Shown here: positions 26,255 through 35,855 of the stretch, piece by piece
Numbering within the stretch: the first letter of the stretch is position 1
Layout: every line of letters begins with the position of its first letter
Source of the DNA: Ignavibacteria bacterium RBG_16_34_14
GTDB taxonomy: Bacteria > Bacteroidota > Ignavibacteria > Ignavibacteriales > Ignavibacteriaceae
Assembly: GCA_001802865.1 (NCBI GenBank)
Contig: MHAF01000098.1
Coordinates: 35,245-99,244, forward strand
Length of the DNA: 64,000 nucleotides
Direction of reading: 5' to 3'
The notes under the pieces: generated by a model
The model's database searches: none
What the model was told of the DNA's origin: nothing
What the model saw: the letters and a program-made list of their open reading frames with translations, nothing else
Program-made: the position numbers and the translations under genes

Positions 26255-27457
26255 TTAAATATATTTTGCCAGCAATGGAGCATCAGGATTTATATCGGGA
26301 CCAAAAAACTTAATTATGTGAAGATCTTCCTTACCTGTATTTTCTATAATTAAAGGATTTACAGCAGCATCATAACAAATTAATAATTCATCTTTATCAA
26401 AATTTCCACCTGCTTCAATATCGATTCCTGCAAATTTTCCTTTTCCTTTCCAAACAAGAATATTATAAACCCCTTTATCTGTCGAAATAAATTTTCCATT
26501 TGGGTGAACAATTAATTTTTTGCCGCTGAATTTGTTTGTATTATAAAAAATCCAATATTCCTCACCGCTATTTGTTTTTGTTTCTTCAATTAGGATTGGT
26601 GGAGTATGCCGGTTCTCATAAAAATAAGGATCCCCGCTTGTTTCCCAATCAATCATTTCAAGAATTATTCTTTCACCATGTTTTTCTCTGTCTTCTTTTC
26701 TAACATCTTTAAATAACAGATCTTTATTAATAATCTTCCCTCCAACCTTTGCCTGCATCATTGTAAATACATCTGAATCTTCCTGAAGTTCGATCGTTAA
26801 TGCAGAACCGGGTGCATGAAGAACTCCTGATGGTATATGGAAGCCATCATCGGGCATAAGTTTAAATGCTCTTGCATATTGAAGAATCGAATCGTCCTTC
26901 CACTCAAGCATAGGTTTTAGCAGCAGTTCATATTTTTTTTCATTTGTTATAAAAGGGTGAACACCAAAAAAAGTATCGGCTTCTTTCCCCATTTCTAATC
27001 CTTCGGGAAAATAGTAAGCTTCGTCCTTGGAATTCCTTCCTACTAATTGAGCATGATGCTGCATTTGGTGAATGTGATATGGAAGTCTGAATTCGTAATC
27101 AAAAATTTTTGCGAGCCTGTTCAATCCTCTATGAGTTTTGGAATAATTTTCCCCTAAAATTAATTCAGGCACTACATCTACTGCATTTTTCAAGGTGATT
27201 TCAAATTCAGAGTTAATATTAAGAAAGCTTAAACCTTCATTTGGTACTCCAAATTTATTATCTGCTTTGGTAGTTGAACCAATCCATCTTTCACAAATTC
27301 CTCCTCGTTCACCGAGGTTATATTGTTCTTCCGGCAATCCTAATCTTTTTCCGGGAGGTAGAAAATCTCTCGCAACCCATGCTGGTTTAAGCCGCAGTAT
27401 ACCGTTTGATTTTTCTATTTCTCTAATAACAAATGATTTTAATTTTTCATTTTCCAT
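26255..27457 (-). CDS. Mannose-6-phosphate isomerase-like cupin protein
   Basis: The 400-residue protein resembles class I phosphomannose isomerases. An N-terminal region around IHQMQHHAQLVG holds likely zinc His residues. FHIPSGVLHAPGSALTIELQEDSD matches the second metal cluster, and the C terminus ends in a cupin-like strand set. It lacks the exact QPHEAM-type motif of ManA, so isomerase activity on a different sugar is possible. It is immediately upstream of the MtaB-like gene, with one base between them, and 7 bases after the GH2 gene. This links the methyl-transfer genes to sugar chemistry. Confidence 0.75.
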   Translation of the reverse strand: MENEKLKSFVIREIEKSNGILRLKPAWVARDFLPPGKRLGLPEEQYNLGERGGICERWIGSTTKADNKFGVPNEGLSFLNINSEFEITLKNAVDVVPELILGENYSKTHRGLNRLAKIFDYEFRLPYHIHQMQHHAQLVGRNSKDEAYYFPEGLEMGKEADTFFGVHPFITNEKKYELLLKPMLEWKDDSILQYARAFKLMPDDGFHIPSGVLHAPGSALTIELQEDSDVFTMMQAKVGGKIINKDLLFKDVRKEDREKHGERIILEMIDWETSGDPYFYENRHTPPILIEETKTNSGEEYWIFYNTNKFSGKKLIVHPNGKFISTDKGVYNILVWKGKGKFAGIDIEAGGNFDKDELLICYDAAVNPLIIENTGKEDLHIIKFFGPDINPDAPLLAKYI

Positions 27458-27464
27458 TTTTGTT

Positions 27465-30224
27465 TCAGTTTACTTGCCAATTTAAAGTGGATTTATAACT
27501 TTTAGTGCTGATATAATTGATCAGGTTATTAAACAAAATTTTTGCGAAAGGATCATTGGAATAATTTTTTGCAATTGGAAAAGTGCAAAAAATTATTCTA
27601 CCTTTATTATACTGCATTTGAACAATGTAACCAGAATTTAAATGAAGCCATCCAACAAACATTCCGGCTAAAACATCAGAAAAATTTGCTTTTGGAATTC
27701 CTGTTATTACCCACTCCGGGGATGTTTGCGTAGTTTCAAATCCAAAACTTTTTGAAAACGAAATATTTTGAAAAACTTCACTTTCACTTCTCATCCAATT
27801 TAAATTTGAAGCCCAATTTCCATCATACCATTCTGTGGTTCTGCTTAATAACTTTATAGGAAAAGAGTCAGGCAGAACCGTATTACTATCTGCTAAACAT
27901 ATTAAATTGGAACCGTTTGATATTAATGACAAAATTTCGTCATCAACCAGATTTGATACAATTAAAGTACTGGAATCATTTATTACATAATTTTCTTTTA
28001 ATTGATCCGCAAAATCATTTAACGAGTATTTAGGATGAAACTTAATTTCTTTTGACAAGATTTTGTTATCAGGATAAATAAAAAGTTCGATAAAATTTTT
28101 AGACAATATTTTCCCATCTTCTACTAGTTCAAATTCAATCTTTTCCTTAGCCGAAATACTTTTGTATGGTAATTTGAACTTTAAAGATTGAATTTGAATC
28201 ACATCTCCTCTCTTTATTTCCGGCACATTAATTATCCCTGATTTCCCATTACTGATTTTCCATTTAAGCTTTGTGTTTTTAAAATTTTTATTGCTGAAAT
28301 GAGAAATGAATAATTCTATTTCAGCTTCTTCTGAAACCAAATAATTATATTTTACAGGTCTTGGAATAATAACATCCTGCTGTTGAATCAGAGGAAGATC
28401 ATCAGAATAAATTTTGAAATTTCTCCACATATCAAGAAGACCGTTACATTCCCAGTTTAAATCAGTAAATTCTGTAATAACATAACCCTGTATCTCTGTA
28501 TTCATCCTTATTGTCTCAATTTCATATTTAAGCGCAGTAAACTGCGCAAGCTGTGATTCTTCGGCAAGATCATTATATGAATTAAATATTTCATCATATT
28601 TATAATCAGAGAATCTTTTAATAAAATCTTTGGGAAGCGAAACGTCAATATCAATGAACTGTCTTTCAATCCACCATGGTAATTGCTCAGAAAGTTTTGG
28701 AAGTCCCCAGTTACCGAATTCAGAAATCAATAAAGGTTCATTCCCGGTTTCCCTGGAATCTCCAAATTCACTAAAAAGCCATTTGGGTCGTTGAGAAAAT
28801 TCTTTAATTGTTTTGTCAAAATTTTTTTTATTATCCGGAATAGACCAGTAAGTATGATAATCGTTAATATCACTTTTTAAATGGAAGTTTCCATAACAAG
28901 GACTATTATCAACCACAAGCCTACCGGTTGCTTTCTCTTTAACTCTGCCAAATTCATTTAATAGCCAGCTTCGTTCTTCTTTTTTTTGAAGATTAATTCC
29001 CCAGCTTTCATTAATTATGCTTATTATAACTAATGATGGATGATTCCAATCTCTTTCAAGCATTTCATCAATTGTTTTTGATCCACGAGCTGCAACTTCT
29101 AAAGAAAAAACATCCCAGTTAGGGATTTCATACCAGACTAATAAACCAACTTCATCAGCAACTTTTAAATAAACCGGATCAGGGACTTTAATGTGGCAAC
29201 GAAGCATATTCAACCCAAGCTGCTTTGCCTTTAACATTTCATTACGTATGTACTCTTCAGAAGGAGTTGTATAAATAGTTTCAGGATAAAAATCCTGATC
29301 GAGCGCAGCAATTAAGTAAAATGGTTCTCCATTTAAATAAAGTTTTTTATTCTTTGCTTCAATTAATCTAAAACCAAATCTTTCAATTATTTTATCTCCA
29401 TTAATTTCTGCTTCAACTTCATACAGGTAGGGTGAGTCAAAACTCCATAGTTGAGGATTATTAATTTTTTCTGTTATTTGTATTTCTGTTTCATTCTTTG
29501 AAATATTTACTTTTTTGTTTAGAACAATCTTTTTATTCCCGTCAGTTATTATTAATTTAATTTTATTATTAGATGGGTCTGGTTTATTTAATTTAATTTT
29601 AACCTCAACAATTCCATCATTTGAAAGTATTATTTTCAAAGATTTAATGAATAAGCCTGGTTTTATAAAAATATTTACATCCTGCCAAATTCCGCTTGTC
29701 TCTACATACCATGATTGTTTACCATGAGGAATATTAAGGTAACTTATTCCTTCTGTCATCGTTTCATTATTAACAGGGTCCATAACCCGTACAACTATTT
29801 CATTTAATCCTTCGTTTATGTAATCCGTAATATCAAACTCAAAAGGAGTATAACCACCTTCATGCTTTCCGACAGAACTATTATTTATGTAAACTTCAGA
29901 TAAATAATCAACGGCATTAAATTTTATTAAGACAATTTTACCCCGATCAATCTTTGAAAGTGTAAAAGATTTTTTATACCAGGCAACTCCCTGGTAATTT
30001 CTTAAATCATCGAATTGTGCTTGCCAGGAAAGAGGAACCACTGAATTTCTAAATTCGCAATTTTTAATTGATTCAATTGTCAAAGCTTTGTTTGAATCGA
30101 TTGTAAATTGCCAATTACCATTTAAAGAAATTGTTTGGGCCGATAACAAGTGATTTATGGTTACTTGAAAAAAAATAATTGTGAGTAAGGAGAACAATAT
30201 TTTTCTGAAAAAGAAACCTGTCAA
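27465..30224 (-). CDS. Exported glycoside hydrolase family 2 enzyme
   Basis: The 919-residue protein begins with TTG overlapping the upstream stop codon (TTGA). Its signal peptide runs to about residue 30 (LLSA). The GH2 order is clear: N-terminal sugar-binding jelly roll (SLNGNWQF, GVAWYKKSF, WYVETSGIWQDV), an immunoglobulin-like domain, then the barrel with RCHIKVPDPVY, the acid/base Glu in IISIINESWG, and the nucleophile Glu in PLLISEFGNWG. A C-terminal extension of about 300 residues is beta-rich. The motifs are closer to beta-glucuronidase/mannosidase-like GH2 than to LacZ; I do not assign a substrate. Confidence 0.87.
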   Translation of the reverse strand: MTGFFFRKILFSLLTIIFFQVTINHLLSAQTISLNGNWQFTIDSNKALTIESIKNCEFRNSVVPLSWQAQFDDLRNYQGVAWYKKSFTLSKIDRGKIVLIKFNAVDYLSEVYINNSSVGKHEGGYTPFEFDITDYINEGLNEIVVRVMDPVNNETMTEGISYLNIPHGKQSWYVETSGIWQDVNIFIKPGLFIKSLKIILSNDGIVEVKIKLNKPDPSNNKIKLIITDGNKKIVLNKKVNISKNETEIQITEKINNPQLWSFDSPYLYEVEAEINGDKIIERFGFRLIEAKNKKLYLNGEPFYLIAALDQDFYPETIYTTPSEEYIRNEMLKAKQLGLNMLRCHIKVPDPVYLKVADEVGLLVWYEIPNWDVFSLEVAARGSKTIDEMLERDWNHPSLVIISIINESWGINLQKKEERSWLLNEFGRVKEKATGRLVVDNSPCYGNFHLKSDINDYHTYWSIPDNKKNFDKTIKEFSQRPKWLFSEFGDSRETGNEPLLISEFGNWGLPKLSEQLPWWIERQFIDIDVSLPKDFIKRFSDYKYDEIFNSYNDLAEESQLAQFTALKYEIETIRMNTEIQGYVITEFTDLNWECNGLLDMWRNFKIYSDDLPLIQQQDVIIPRPVKYNYLVSEEAEIELFISHFSNKNFKNTKLKWKISNGKSGIINVPEIKRGDVIQIQSLKFKLPYKSISAKEKIEFELVEDGKILSKNFIELFIYPDNKILSKEIKFHPKYSLNDFADQLKENYVINDSSTLIVSNLVDDEILSLISNGSNLICLADSNTVLPDSFPIKLLSRTTEWYDGNWASNLNWMRSESEVFQNISFSKSFGFETTQTSPEWVITGIPKANFSDVLAGMFVGWLHLNSGYIVQMQYNKGRIIFCTFPIAKNYSNDPFAKILFNNLINYISTKSYKSTLNWQVN

Positions 30225-31234
30225 TTTACGAGCGATTCCATAATTTTTATTTCTTCTTTACGTTTACTATATGCTGCTGAGTGTCCTTTAAATTCATTTA
30301 AATACCAATTGATTGTCTCTTGCATCCATTCTTTAAACGGAGTAGTCCTATAATTAATATCATTCTTAATTTTTTCCAGACTAAAAAATGCATCCCTTCT
30401 TGTATTAAATGGGAAAACATCCGATCCGGGATAATAGCTTATATCAAGCTTATCAAAGACAGTTTGTTCCAGGTGTACAAGCTCTGGTGAAGTATTCAAT
30501 AATTCACCAAGTGCCTTTAGATATTCATTTAAAGAAAATATTTCCTCTGCAGCAACGTTGTATGACTCACCAATTGTAATATTATATTCAAGAAGATCGC
30601 AGAAAGCTTTTGCTGCATCTTTTACAAAAACCTGTTGAAATCTGAATTCACCGGTACCGGGAACAAGTAAAGGTTTTCCATCTTTGATTCTTTCAATCCA
30701 GAAATAATCGCGGTTTGTAGGATCTTCAGGTCCTGATACAAAAGTCGGACGAAGACATGTGACAGGAAAATATTTTTCATCATGGAAATTCCACAAAACT
30801 GTTTCACATTTTCTTTTATTTATTCCGTAATCCATTCCAAAAGGATTGTTCGGGAAATATTCCATTAACTTATTCTTATCCTGATCTTCCGTAATCGGAC
30901 AAGTTACATCGGCAGAAATCATATAAACTGAAACAGTACTGCAATGGATAAATCTTCCTATTTTTCCTTTGAAAATTTTTGCTGAACTTTCTGATTCTTC
31001 TGGTTTATAAGAGACCATATCGTAAACTACATCAAAGGTTGAATTACTTATAACTTTTTTAAGATCCGATTCATTCTTTCTATCTCCATGTATGATCCGG
31101 AGATTTTTATTTTGTCTCAAAAAGCCCGGCGATTTTCCCCTATTGAAGATCGTAACTTCGTGGTTATGGTTTAATAAATGTTTAACAATATTTCTACTAA
31201 TAAAACCTGTTCCCCCTATTATTAATATTTTCAT
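30221..31234 (-). CDS. NAD-dependent epimerase/dehydratase (SDR family)
   Basis: The 337-residue protein opens with the nucleotide-binding loop IIGGTGFISRNIV, followed by FNRGKSPG, DVVYDMVSY, HCSTVSVYMI and a YGINKRK segment corresponding to YxxxK. It belongs to the extended SDR group of nucleotide-sugar epimerases/reductases. It shares a 4-base overlap with the GH2 gene. The active-site segment differs from GalE, so I do not call it UDP-galactose epimerase even though galE is missing from the window. A 95-base gap separates it from the URO-D gene. Confidence 0.83.
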   Translation of the reverse strand: MKILIIGGTGFISRNIVKHLLNHNHEVTIFNRGKSPGFLRQNKNLRIIHGDRKNESDLKKVISNSTFDVVYDMVSYKPEESESSAKIFKGKIGRFIHCSTVSVYMISADVTCPITEDQDKNKLMEYFPNNPFGMDYGINKRKCETVLWNFHDEKYFPVTCLRPTFVSGPEDPTNRDYFWIERIKDGKPLLVPGTGEFRFQQVFVKDAAKAFCDLLEYNITIGESYNVAAEEIFSLNEYLKALGELLNTSPELVHLEQTVFDKLDISYYPGSDVFPFNTRRDAFFSLEKIKNDINYRTTPFKEWMQETINWYLNEFKGHSAAYSKRKEEIKIMESLVN

Positions 31235-31329
31235 TATTTCATTTTAGCAATATCTTCTTTGTGTTAATTGATCAAAGTATTCTAATCTATAAATATAAAT
31301 AGTGCTTGTAAATTTGCTTCAATTTAAAA

Positions 31330-32523
31330 TCAGTACTTGCCATAAGTTTTTGCAACTTCAACCATCTTAAAAATATTTGCATCCGGTGTATCTCTTCCAC
31401 ATTGATCCCCGGTTGAAAGAATAAATCCTCCATCATAACCCACAGTATCAATTAATCTTTTACACTTATCTTCAACTTCTTTTGGAGTAGCAGTAAGCAT
31501 AAATTCTGTTGTATTAATATTTCCTTTTATACAAAGTTTATCACCAACAATCTTTTTCACTTGAGCAAGATCAACATTTCCCGTTGGAGGTTCTTCCATT
31601 GGCTCCATTGAAGTCAGATCACTTTCTTTAGCAGCAATTTCTATCAAAGGCCATGATTTTCCGCAGATATGTAGATGAGAAATTATTCCCGCTTCTTTGC
31701 AAATTGTTGAAGCTTTCTGGATAAAAGGGAGTTCATATTTTCTAAAAATAGCAGGAGAGCTTACACTCAAGCTTGCACTTGAACCACCAAGCATTATAAC
31801 ATCCGGTTTTGCTTCAAGCATAGCTTTAACATTTGCAATCGCCCATTCCATCCAGTACTCATGAACTTTATCCATGAAATCAGCATCCATCAAAAAATCC
31901 ATAAAGCACTGCTCAAATCCTCCCTGCCTGTAATGAAACCACCAATCCTGGAAAACAGGAATCATTCCCATATAAATTCCATAATCGCCTATTACATGTT
32001 TATCCTTATATTCTTTTTCCCATTTCCAATCGCTTAATCCCATATAAAGCTGCATCTTTTCAAAATCAGGATAAAGATCTTTAATAGGTTTATCTTCCCG
32101 CCATGGCGGCTCATTGCTAAAGTACATTTCTTTTTCGGTTAGATCACCTTTAGAAGTATGACAGATTCTTTCAACCAATTTTCCTTCAGGCATGTCAATA
32201 ATTTTGCTTTCAAATTCAGGTCTATCCGGACCAATTTGTTTTAAACCGCCATACATATAAAATCCATCCATTCCAAAATATTTGACAGCTTCAACATATA
32301 CTTCACCGTGTGTTGCAGATGTCCAGCCGTTATGTTCTTTTCCGTCAAGATGAATTTCATAAAACGGTCTGCCGTCTAACCTGTCGGGAACCATTACAGA
32401 AATATCCGGACTTACAGGGACATAGTCTGCTTTTTCTCTTCGCATTGCAGTAAGTATTCTTTCTCTGGATGTCATCTCTTTATTCCATTTTTCTTCCCCT
32501 AAGATTTTGGTAGTCTGTTCCAT
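31330..32523 (-). CDS. MtaA-like URO-D family methyltransferase
   Basis: The 397-residue protein belongs to the uroporphyrinogen decarboxylase superfamily, which includes MtaA-type enzymes that take the methyl group from methyl-cobalamin proteins. Zinc ligands of the methyltransferase branch are visible: His285 and Cys287 in SHLHICGKS and Cys375 in STGDQCGRDTP. True haem-pathway HemE lacks this His-x-Cys...Cys pattern. The ORF overlaps the upstream GH10-like gene by 25 bases. An alternative start at 32475 (MTSRERIL, the usual family beginning) avoids the overlap. With the MtaB- and MtaC-like genes it completes a three-part methyl-transfer set. The acceptor (tetrahydrofolate or a thiol) is unknown. 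Confidence 0.85.
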   Translation of the reverse strand: MEQTTKILGEEKWNKEMTSRERILTAMRREKADYVPVSPDISVMVPDRLDGRPFYEIHLDGKEHNGWTSATHGEVYVEAVKYFGMDGFYMYGGLKQIGPDRPEFESKIIDMPEGKLVERICHTSKGDLTEKEMYFSNEPPWREDKPIKDLYPDFEKMQLYMGLSDWKWEKEYKDKHVIGDYGIYMGMIPVFQDWWFHYRQGGFEQCFMDFLMDADFMDKVHEYWMEWAIANVKAMLEAKPDVIMLGGSSASLSVSSPAIFRKYELPFIQKASTICKEAGIISHLHICGKSWPLIEIAAKESDLTSMEPMEEPPTGNVDLAQVKKIVGDKLCIKGNINTTEFMLTATPKEVEDKCKRLIDTVGYDGGFILSTGDQCGRDTPDANIFKMVEVAKTYGKY

Positions 32524-34136
32524 GATTCTAATAATTCCTTCAATTTAAAAAATGATCTTTTAGCAGTACTGTCTTCTCTTATTAAACCCCCGTTGCGGAT
32601 GTGTGGTCTGAAGTCAGAGAAATCATACCAGTTAATTGCTTTTATTGTTGGTCGGCTGTAATAAAGAGTATAAACCTGTTCAAGCCATTCCGCCTGCAAT
32701 TCTTCATCCCAGGGGCGATGCCATTCATATGGTTCATCCGGAAGTTTCATTTCACCGGTTGCAATTAATTCTTTAGTTGGACCTGACGATGTTCCGAATT
32801 CAGTTATATAAATTGGTTTACCAAATTTTTCCAGTCTTTCAATTAATCTTACAATATCTGAAAGATCTCTGCGGGGAAAATAAATCTGTATTCCCAGCAC
32901 ATCATATTCAACTCCTGCATCATTTAAATCCTGTAAAAATTTTCTAGGTGAACGAAGGAGACGGGTTGCATCCATTCTTGCCATTCTTCCATTAGCAACG
33001 TATTCAGCCCAGGGAGAACAATTATTAATTATTCTAACAACTTTGGAATTTGCTTCTTTTGTTTTTTCACAAGCAAGCTTTGTTATTTCCGTAATTTGTT
33101 CCGGAGTATGATTATGAATATTGGCCCAGTCATGATATTCATTCACTACTTCCCACTGCAAAACTTTATCTCCATAATGAGTTACAAGATCATATGTATG
33201 CTTTTCAACATATTTTTTCAATTCACCAAAATTTTTATTCTTAAGCCAATCCGGAGTTACAATAGGATGAAACCAGAAGAGTGGTCTTCCCTGCATTGTA
33301 ATATTTTTTGATGAAAGCCAGTTTACAATATTATCCTTCACACCCCAGTTATAAACTCCTTCACTCGGTTCAAATAATTCATACCAGGTATCCCATATAT
33401 AATGAGTGATCGTAGCAAAATTAAAAACCTCTTCAAATCGTTTTGTCATATATTCAGATTTAGCCCATATATACTGCCGGGTTTCGCATCCAAAATAAAC
33501 ATGGTCTTTTCTATTTAATCTTTCAATTTCACTTCGGGCTCTTTCAAGCTCAATCTTTTCTCCTGCCCATAAGGCATATTTTAATGAATCATCAGCATAC
33601 TTAACTGATTTTTCCGGATTGTTTAAAGATTTGGTTGCATCCTCAAATAATTCTTCAGAAAGATTTGTAAGATAATTTACTTCATCAGAAAATATCGTTT
33701 CTTCTTTCTCGTATCTTGCCTTTACATTTCTATTTCGGATTACTCTGCTTTTTGCGAATTCATAATTTAAAATTCCATGTTCAGGAAAATTATTTATGGA
33801 ATAAAATTCTCCACCATTATCAGCTCCGAGCATTACATATCCGAATCCTTCGACATACCATCTTCCATTAATTGAAAATTTTTTATTCTCAAAATCAGAT
33901 GGTACAGTTACTCCATCCTGGGTTACTTTTAAAGATGAAAAAAAAGGGTCTTCATTTTCATCTGCCGCATAAACCCAATCAAATTTTTGCTGCCATGGGT
34001 GTGGATAAGGGCGAAGTATTAAATCTTTATTTGTCTTAGCAAATATCGAGCTCCAATTAATAAATGGTGAAGCGGTGATAGCTGCTGTACTTAATGCAGT
34101 TTTTTTAATAAATAATCTACGATTGATGTTATTCAT
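32499..34136 (-). CDS. GH10-like glycoside hydrolase, Tat-exported (tandem copy 5)
   Basis: The 545-residue protein starts with a twin-arginine signal (NRRLFIKKTALS). Residues about 36-125 form a beta-rich module with GRWYVEGFGY and ADNGGEFY. A helical linker follows, and then a GH10-type barrel with acid/base Glu333 in WEVVNEYHDW and nucleophile Glu446 in YITEFGTS. Classical xylanase residues are changed: the ENxxK segment reads FNFATITHY, the RGHTLVWH segment reads QGRPLFWFH, and GxQSH reads GIQIY. It is the furthest downstream of five tandem paralogues and overlaps the URO-D gene. A glycosidase role is likely; xylan as substrate is uncertain. Confidence 0.83.
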   Translation of the reverse strand: MNNINRRLFIKKTALSTAAITASPFINWSSIFAKTNKDLILRPYPHPWQQKFDWVYAADENEDPFFSSLKVTQDGVTVPSDFENKKFSINGRWYVEGFGYVMLGADNGGEFYSINNFPEHGILNYEFAKSRVIRNRNVKARYEKEETIFSDEVNYLTNLSEELFEDATKSLNNPEKSVKYADDSLKYALWAGEKIELERARSEIERLNRKDHVYFGCETRQYIWAKSEYMTKRFEEVFNFATITHYIWDTWYELFEPSEGVYNWGVKDNIVNWLSSKNITMQGRPLFWFHPIVTPDWLKNKNFGELKKYVEKHTYDLVTHYGDKVLQWEVVNEYHDWANIHNHTPEQITEITKLACEKTKEANSKVVRIINNCSPWAEYVANGRMARMDATRLLRSPRKFLQDLNDAGVEYDVLGIQIYFPRRDLSDIVRLIERLEKFGKPIYITEFGTSSGPTKELIATGEMKLPDEPYEWHRPWDEELQAEWLEQVYTLYYSRPTIKAINWYDFSDFRPHIRNGGLIREDSTAKRSFFKLKELLESWNRLPKS

Positions 34137-34171
34137 TTTATCTTCTTAAAGTTTTAATTACAAAGATTAAC

Positions 34172-34233
34172 ACCTCGTTTTAACGAGGTTAACTTGGTAG
34201 ATAAGAAAAATTTTAAGAACCGTTTCGACGGTT
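34172..34233. repeat. Two adjacent hairpins between GH10-like genes
   Basis: The 177-base gap between two GH10-like genes holds two short stem-loops. The first pairs ACCTCGT (34172-34178) with ACGAGGT (34183-34189). The second pairs AACCGT (34218-34223) with ACGGTT (34228-34233) around a TTCG loop on the plus strand. On the minus strand the second is followed by an A/T-rich tract (CTTAAAATTTTTC), so it could attenuate transcription into the last GH10-like gene. The lack of a clean T-run keeps the terminator reading tentative. Confidence 0.5.
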
Positions 34234-34313
34234 TAAAAAGAATGAGAAACTGTAGAAATAGTTTTATAATTTAACTTTTTTTATTGCATCCGATTAAAGT
34301 CAAGTGTTAGCTT

Positions 34314-35855
34314 TTAAGGCAGCTTATTCCATTTTTCTTTCAAAGAAAGCAATCGTTTTACAGCTGCTTTTTCTTCTCCTTCAGGTGAACGAAGTAAGCC
34401 CCCCTTATTTAAAAATACTTTTGGGTCAACAAAATCATACCAGTTGGCTGCAGTGATTTGAGATTTGCTGTAAGCATAAGTAAAATTATATTCCAGCCAG
34501 TCAGCCTGTAATTCTTCATCCCAATGCCGATGCCATTCGTAAGGATACATTGAATAATCACCGGGATCAGAGTCAATAAATTCAAGTTTTAATCCAAAAG
34601 AAGGTGCACCAACTTCTGACAGGTGAACTTCTTTTCCAAAGCTCAAAAACCTTTCCGTATTATTAATTGCATCCGCTGCTGAGCGAGATACAAAATAAAG
34701 TTGTGCCCCGATAATATCAAAATCCACATCATTATCCACTAAAGCCTGAATAAACTGATGCGGTGTTCTTTGAACTGATATTGCATTCCGATTTCCCATC
34801 TTCTTTAACTGAATATATTCACCAAAGGGACAGCAGTTATTAATCAATAATTTAATTTTTGGATTAATGCTTCTAGCAACATCGCAGGCAAGTTTAGTTA
34901 CTTCTATTGTTTGTTCTCTTGTTAAAAGAAGTTCATTTGCCCAATCGTGAAGTTCATTAACAACTTCCCATACTTCAATCTCATCCTTATAATGACCTAC
35001 TACTTCGGTAACATGTTTTTCAATCCATTTGAGCAGTTCAGGATATTTTTTTTTCTTCAGCCAGTCAGGCGTAACCCATTCATGAATCCATAATAAAGGA
35101 CGTCCTTCAACAGAAATATTATTTTCTCTTAATTTTTTAAGAACTTCTTCACGAACTGCATATTGTTTCTTTCCCTCTTCAGCTTCAAAATCAACAACAT
35201 CGCCTTTAAGGTAATGAGTGATTGTTGCATAGTTAAAAAGGTTTGTAAATTTTTCCATAAAAAGATTACTGTCCATCTGGAAATAACCACGGGCATCGCA
35301 CCCAAAGAAAAAATCTGCTCTACTTCCAGTTTTATCAATATCAAACCTTGCTTTCTCAAGTTCTATATAATCAGATACGAGTATAGAATATTTTAAGGAT
35401 AGCTGAGAAAGAAGAGAACATTTTTCTTCATTATTTTTAACATGTTCTGCATCATTTAATAATTCCTCGGAAAGATCTTTTAATGCCCTTACTTCCTTTG
35501 AAGGTGACCAATCGTCCCATAAAAATTTATTTAATCTTCTCTGATTGAATTTTACACGGCTGTTTGCGAGTTCATAATTAAGATTTAATATCTTATCTCC
35601 GTCAGAAGGAAGCTTATAAAATTCCCCGCCATTATCAGCAAAACAATAGATATAACCAAAACCTTCAACATTCCACCGGACATGTAAAGCGAATTTTTCC
35701 TTTCCTTCTGTTCCAGAAACTACAATACCTTCTTTGCTTAAAAGAATCTGTGAATGAAATGTATTTTCACTTTCATCAGTCAGATAAATAAGCGGATCAA
35801 TATGAGGTCCGCTTCCTTTTTGAACAAAGTGTGGTTTGAAAATTAAACTACCCAC
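34314..35855 (-). CDS. GH10-like glycoside hydrolase without signal peptide (tandem copy 4)
   Basis: The 513-residue protein starts with GTG at 35855, directly after the TAA of the upstream paralogue and in the same frame. It begins at SLIFKPHFVQKG, which aligns with mature sequence of its paralogues (GELIFKPYFVQ), so the Tat signal and first ~45 residues are missing. The rest is intact: RWNVEGFGY and ADNGGEFY, then acid/base Glu in WEVVNELHDW and nucleophile Glu in HLSEVGAPS. The altered subsite residues (FNYATITHY, EGRPLLWIH, GAQLY) match the group. No ribosome-binding site precedes the GTG. It may be made by reinitiation or stop read-through, and would stay in the cytoplasm unless fused. 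Confidence 0.8.
   Translation of the reverse strand: MGSLIFKPHFVQKGSGPHIDPLIYLTDESENTFHSQILLSKEGIVVSGTEGKEKFALHVRWNVEGFGYIYCFADNGGEFYKLPSDGDKILNLNYELANSRVKFNQRRLNKFLWDDWSPSKEVRALKDLSEELLNDAEHVKNNEEKCSLLSQLSLKYSILVSDYIELEKARFDIDKTGSRADFFFGCDARGYFQMDSNLFMEKFTNLFNYATITHYLKGDVVDFEAEEGKKQYAVREEVLKKLRENNISVEGRPLLWIHEWVTPDWLKKKKYPELLKWIEKHVTEVVGHYKDEIEVWEVVNELHDWANELLLTREQTIEVTKLACDVARSINPKIKLLINNCCPFGEYIQLKKMGNRNAISVQRTPHQFIQALVDNDVDFDIIGAQLYFVSRSAADAINNTERFLSFGKEVHLSEVGAPSFGLKLEFIDSDPGDYSMYPYEWHRHWDEELQADWLEYNFTYAYSKSQITAANWYDFVDPKVFLNKGGLLRSPEGEEKAAVKRLLSLKEKWNKLP

Noticed and set aside
30221-31234. UDP-galactose 4-epimerase (galE) completing the Leloir pathway
   Set aside because: The nucleotide loop and active-site segments match a general extended-SDR group but not GalE, and the gene lies far from galT/galK beside GH2 and URO-D genes.
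31330-32523. Haem-pathway uroporphyrinogen decarboxylase (hemE)
   Set aside because: It carries the His-x-Cys...Cys zinc pattern of corrinoid methyltransferases and no other haem genes are near.
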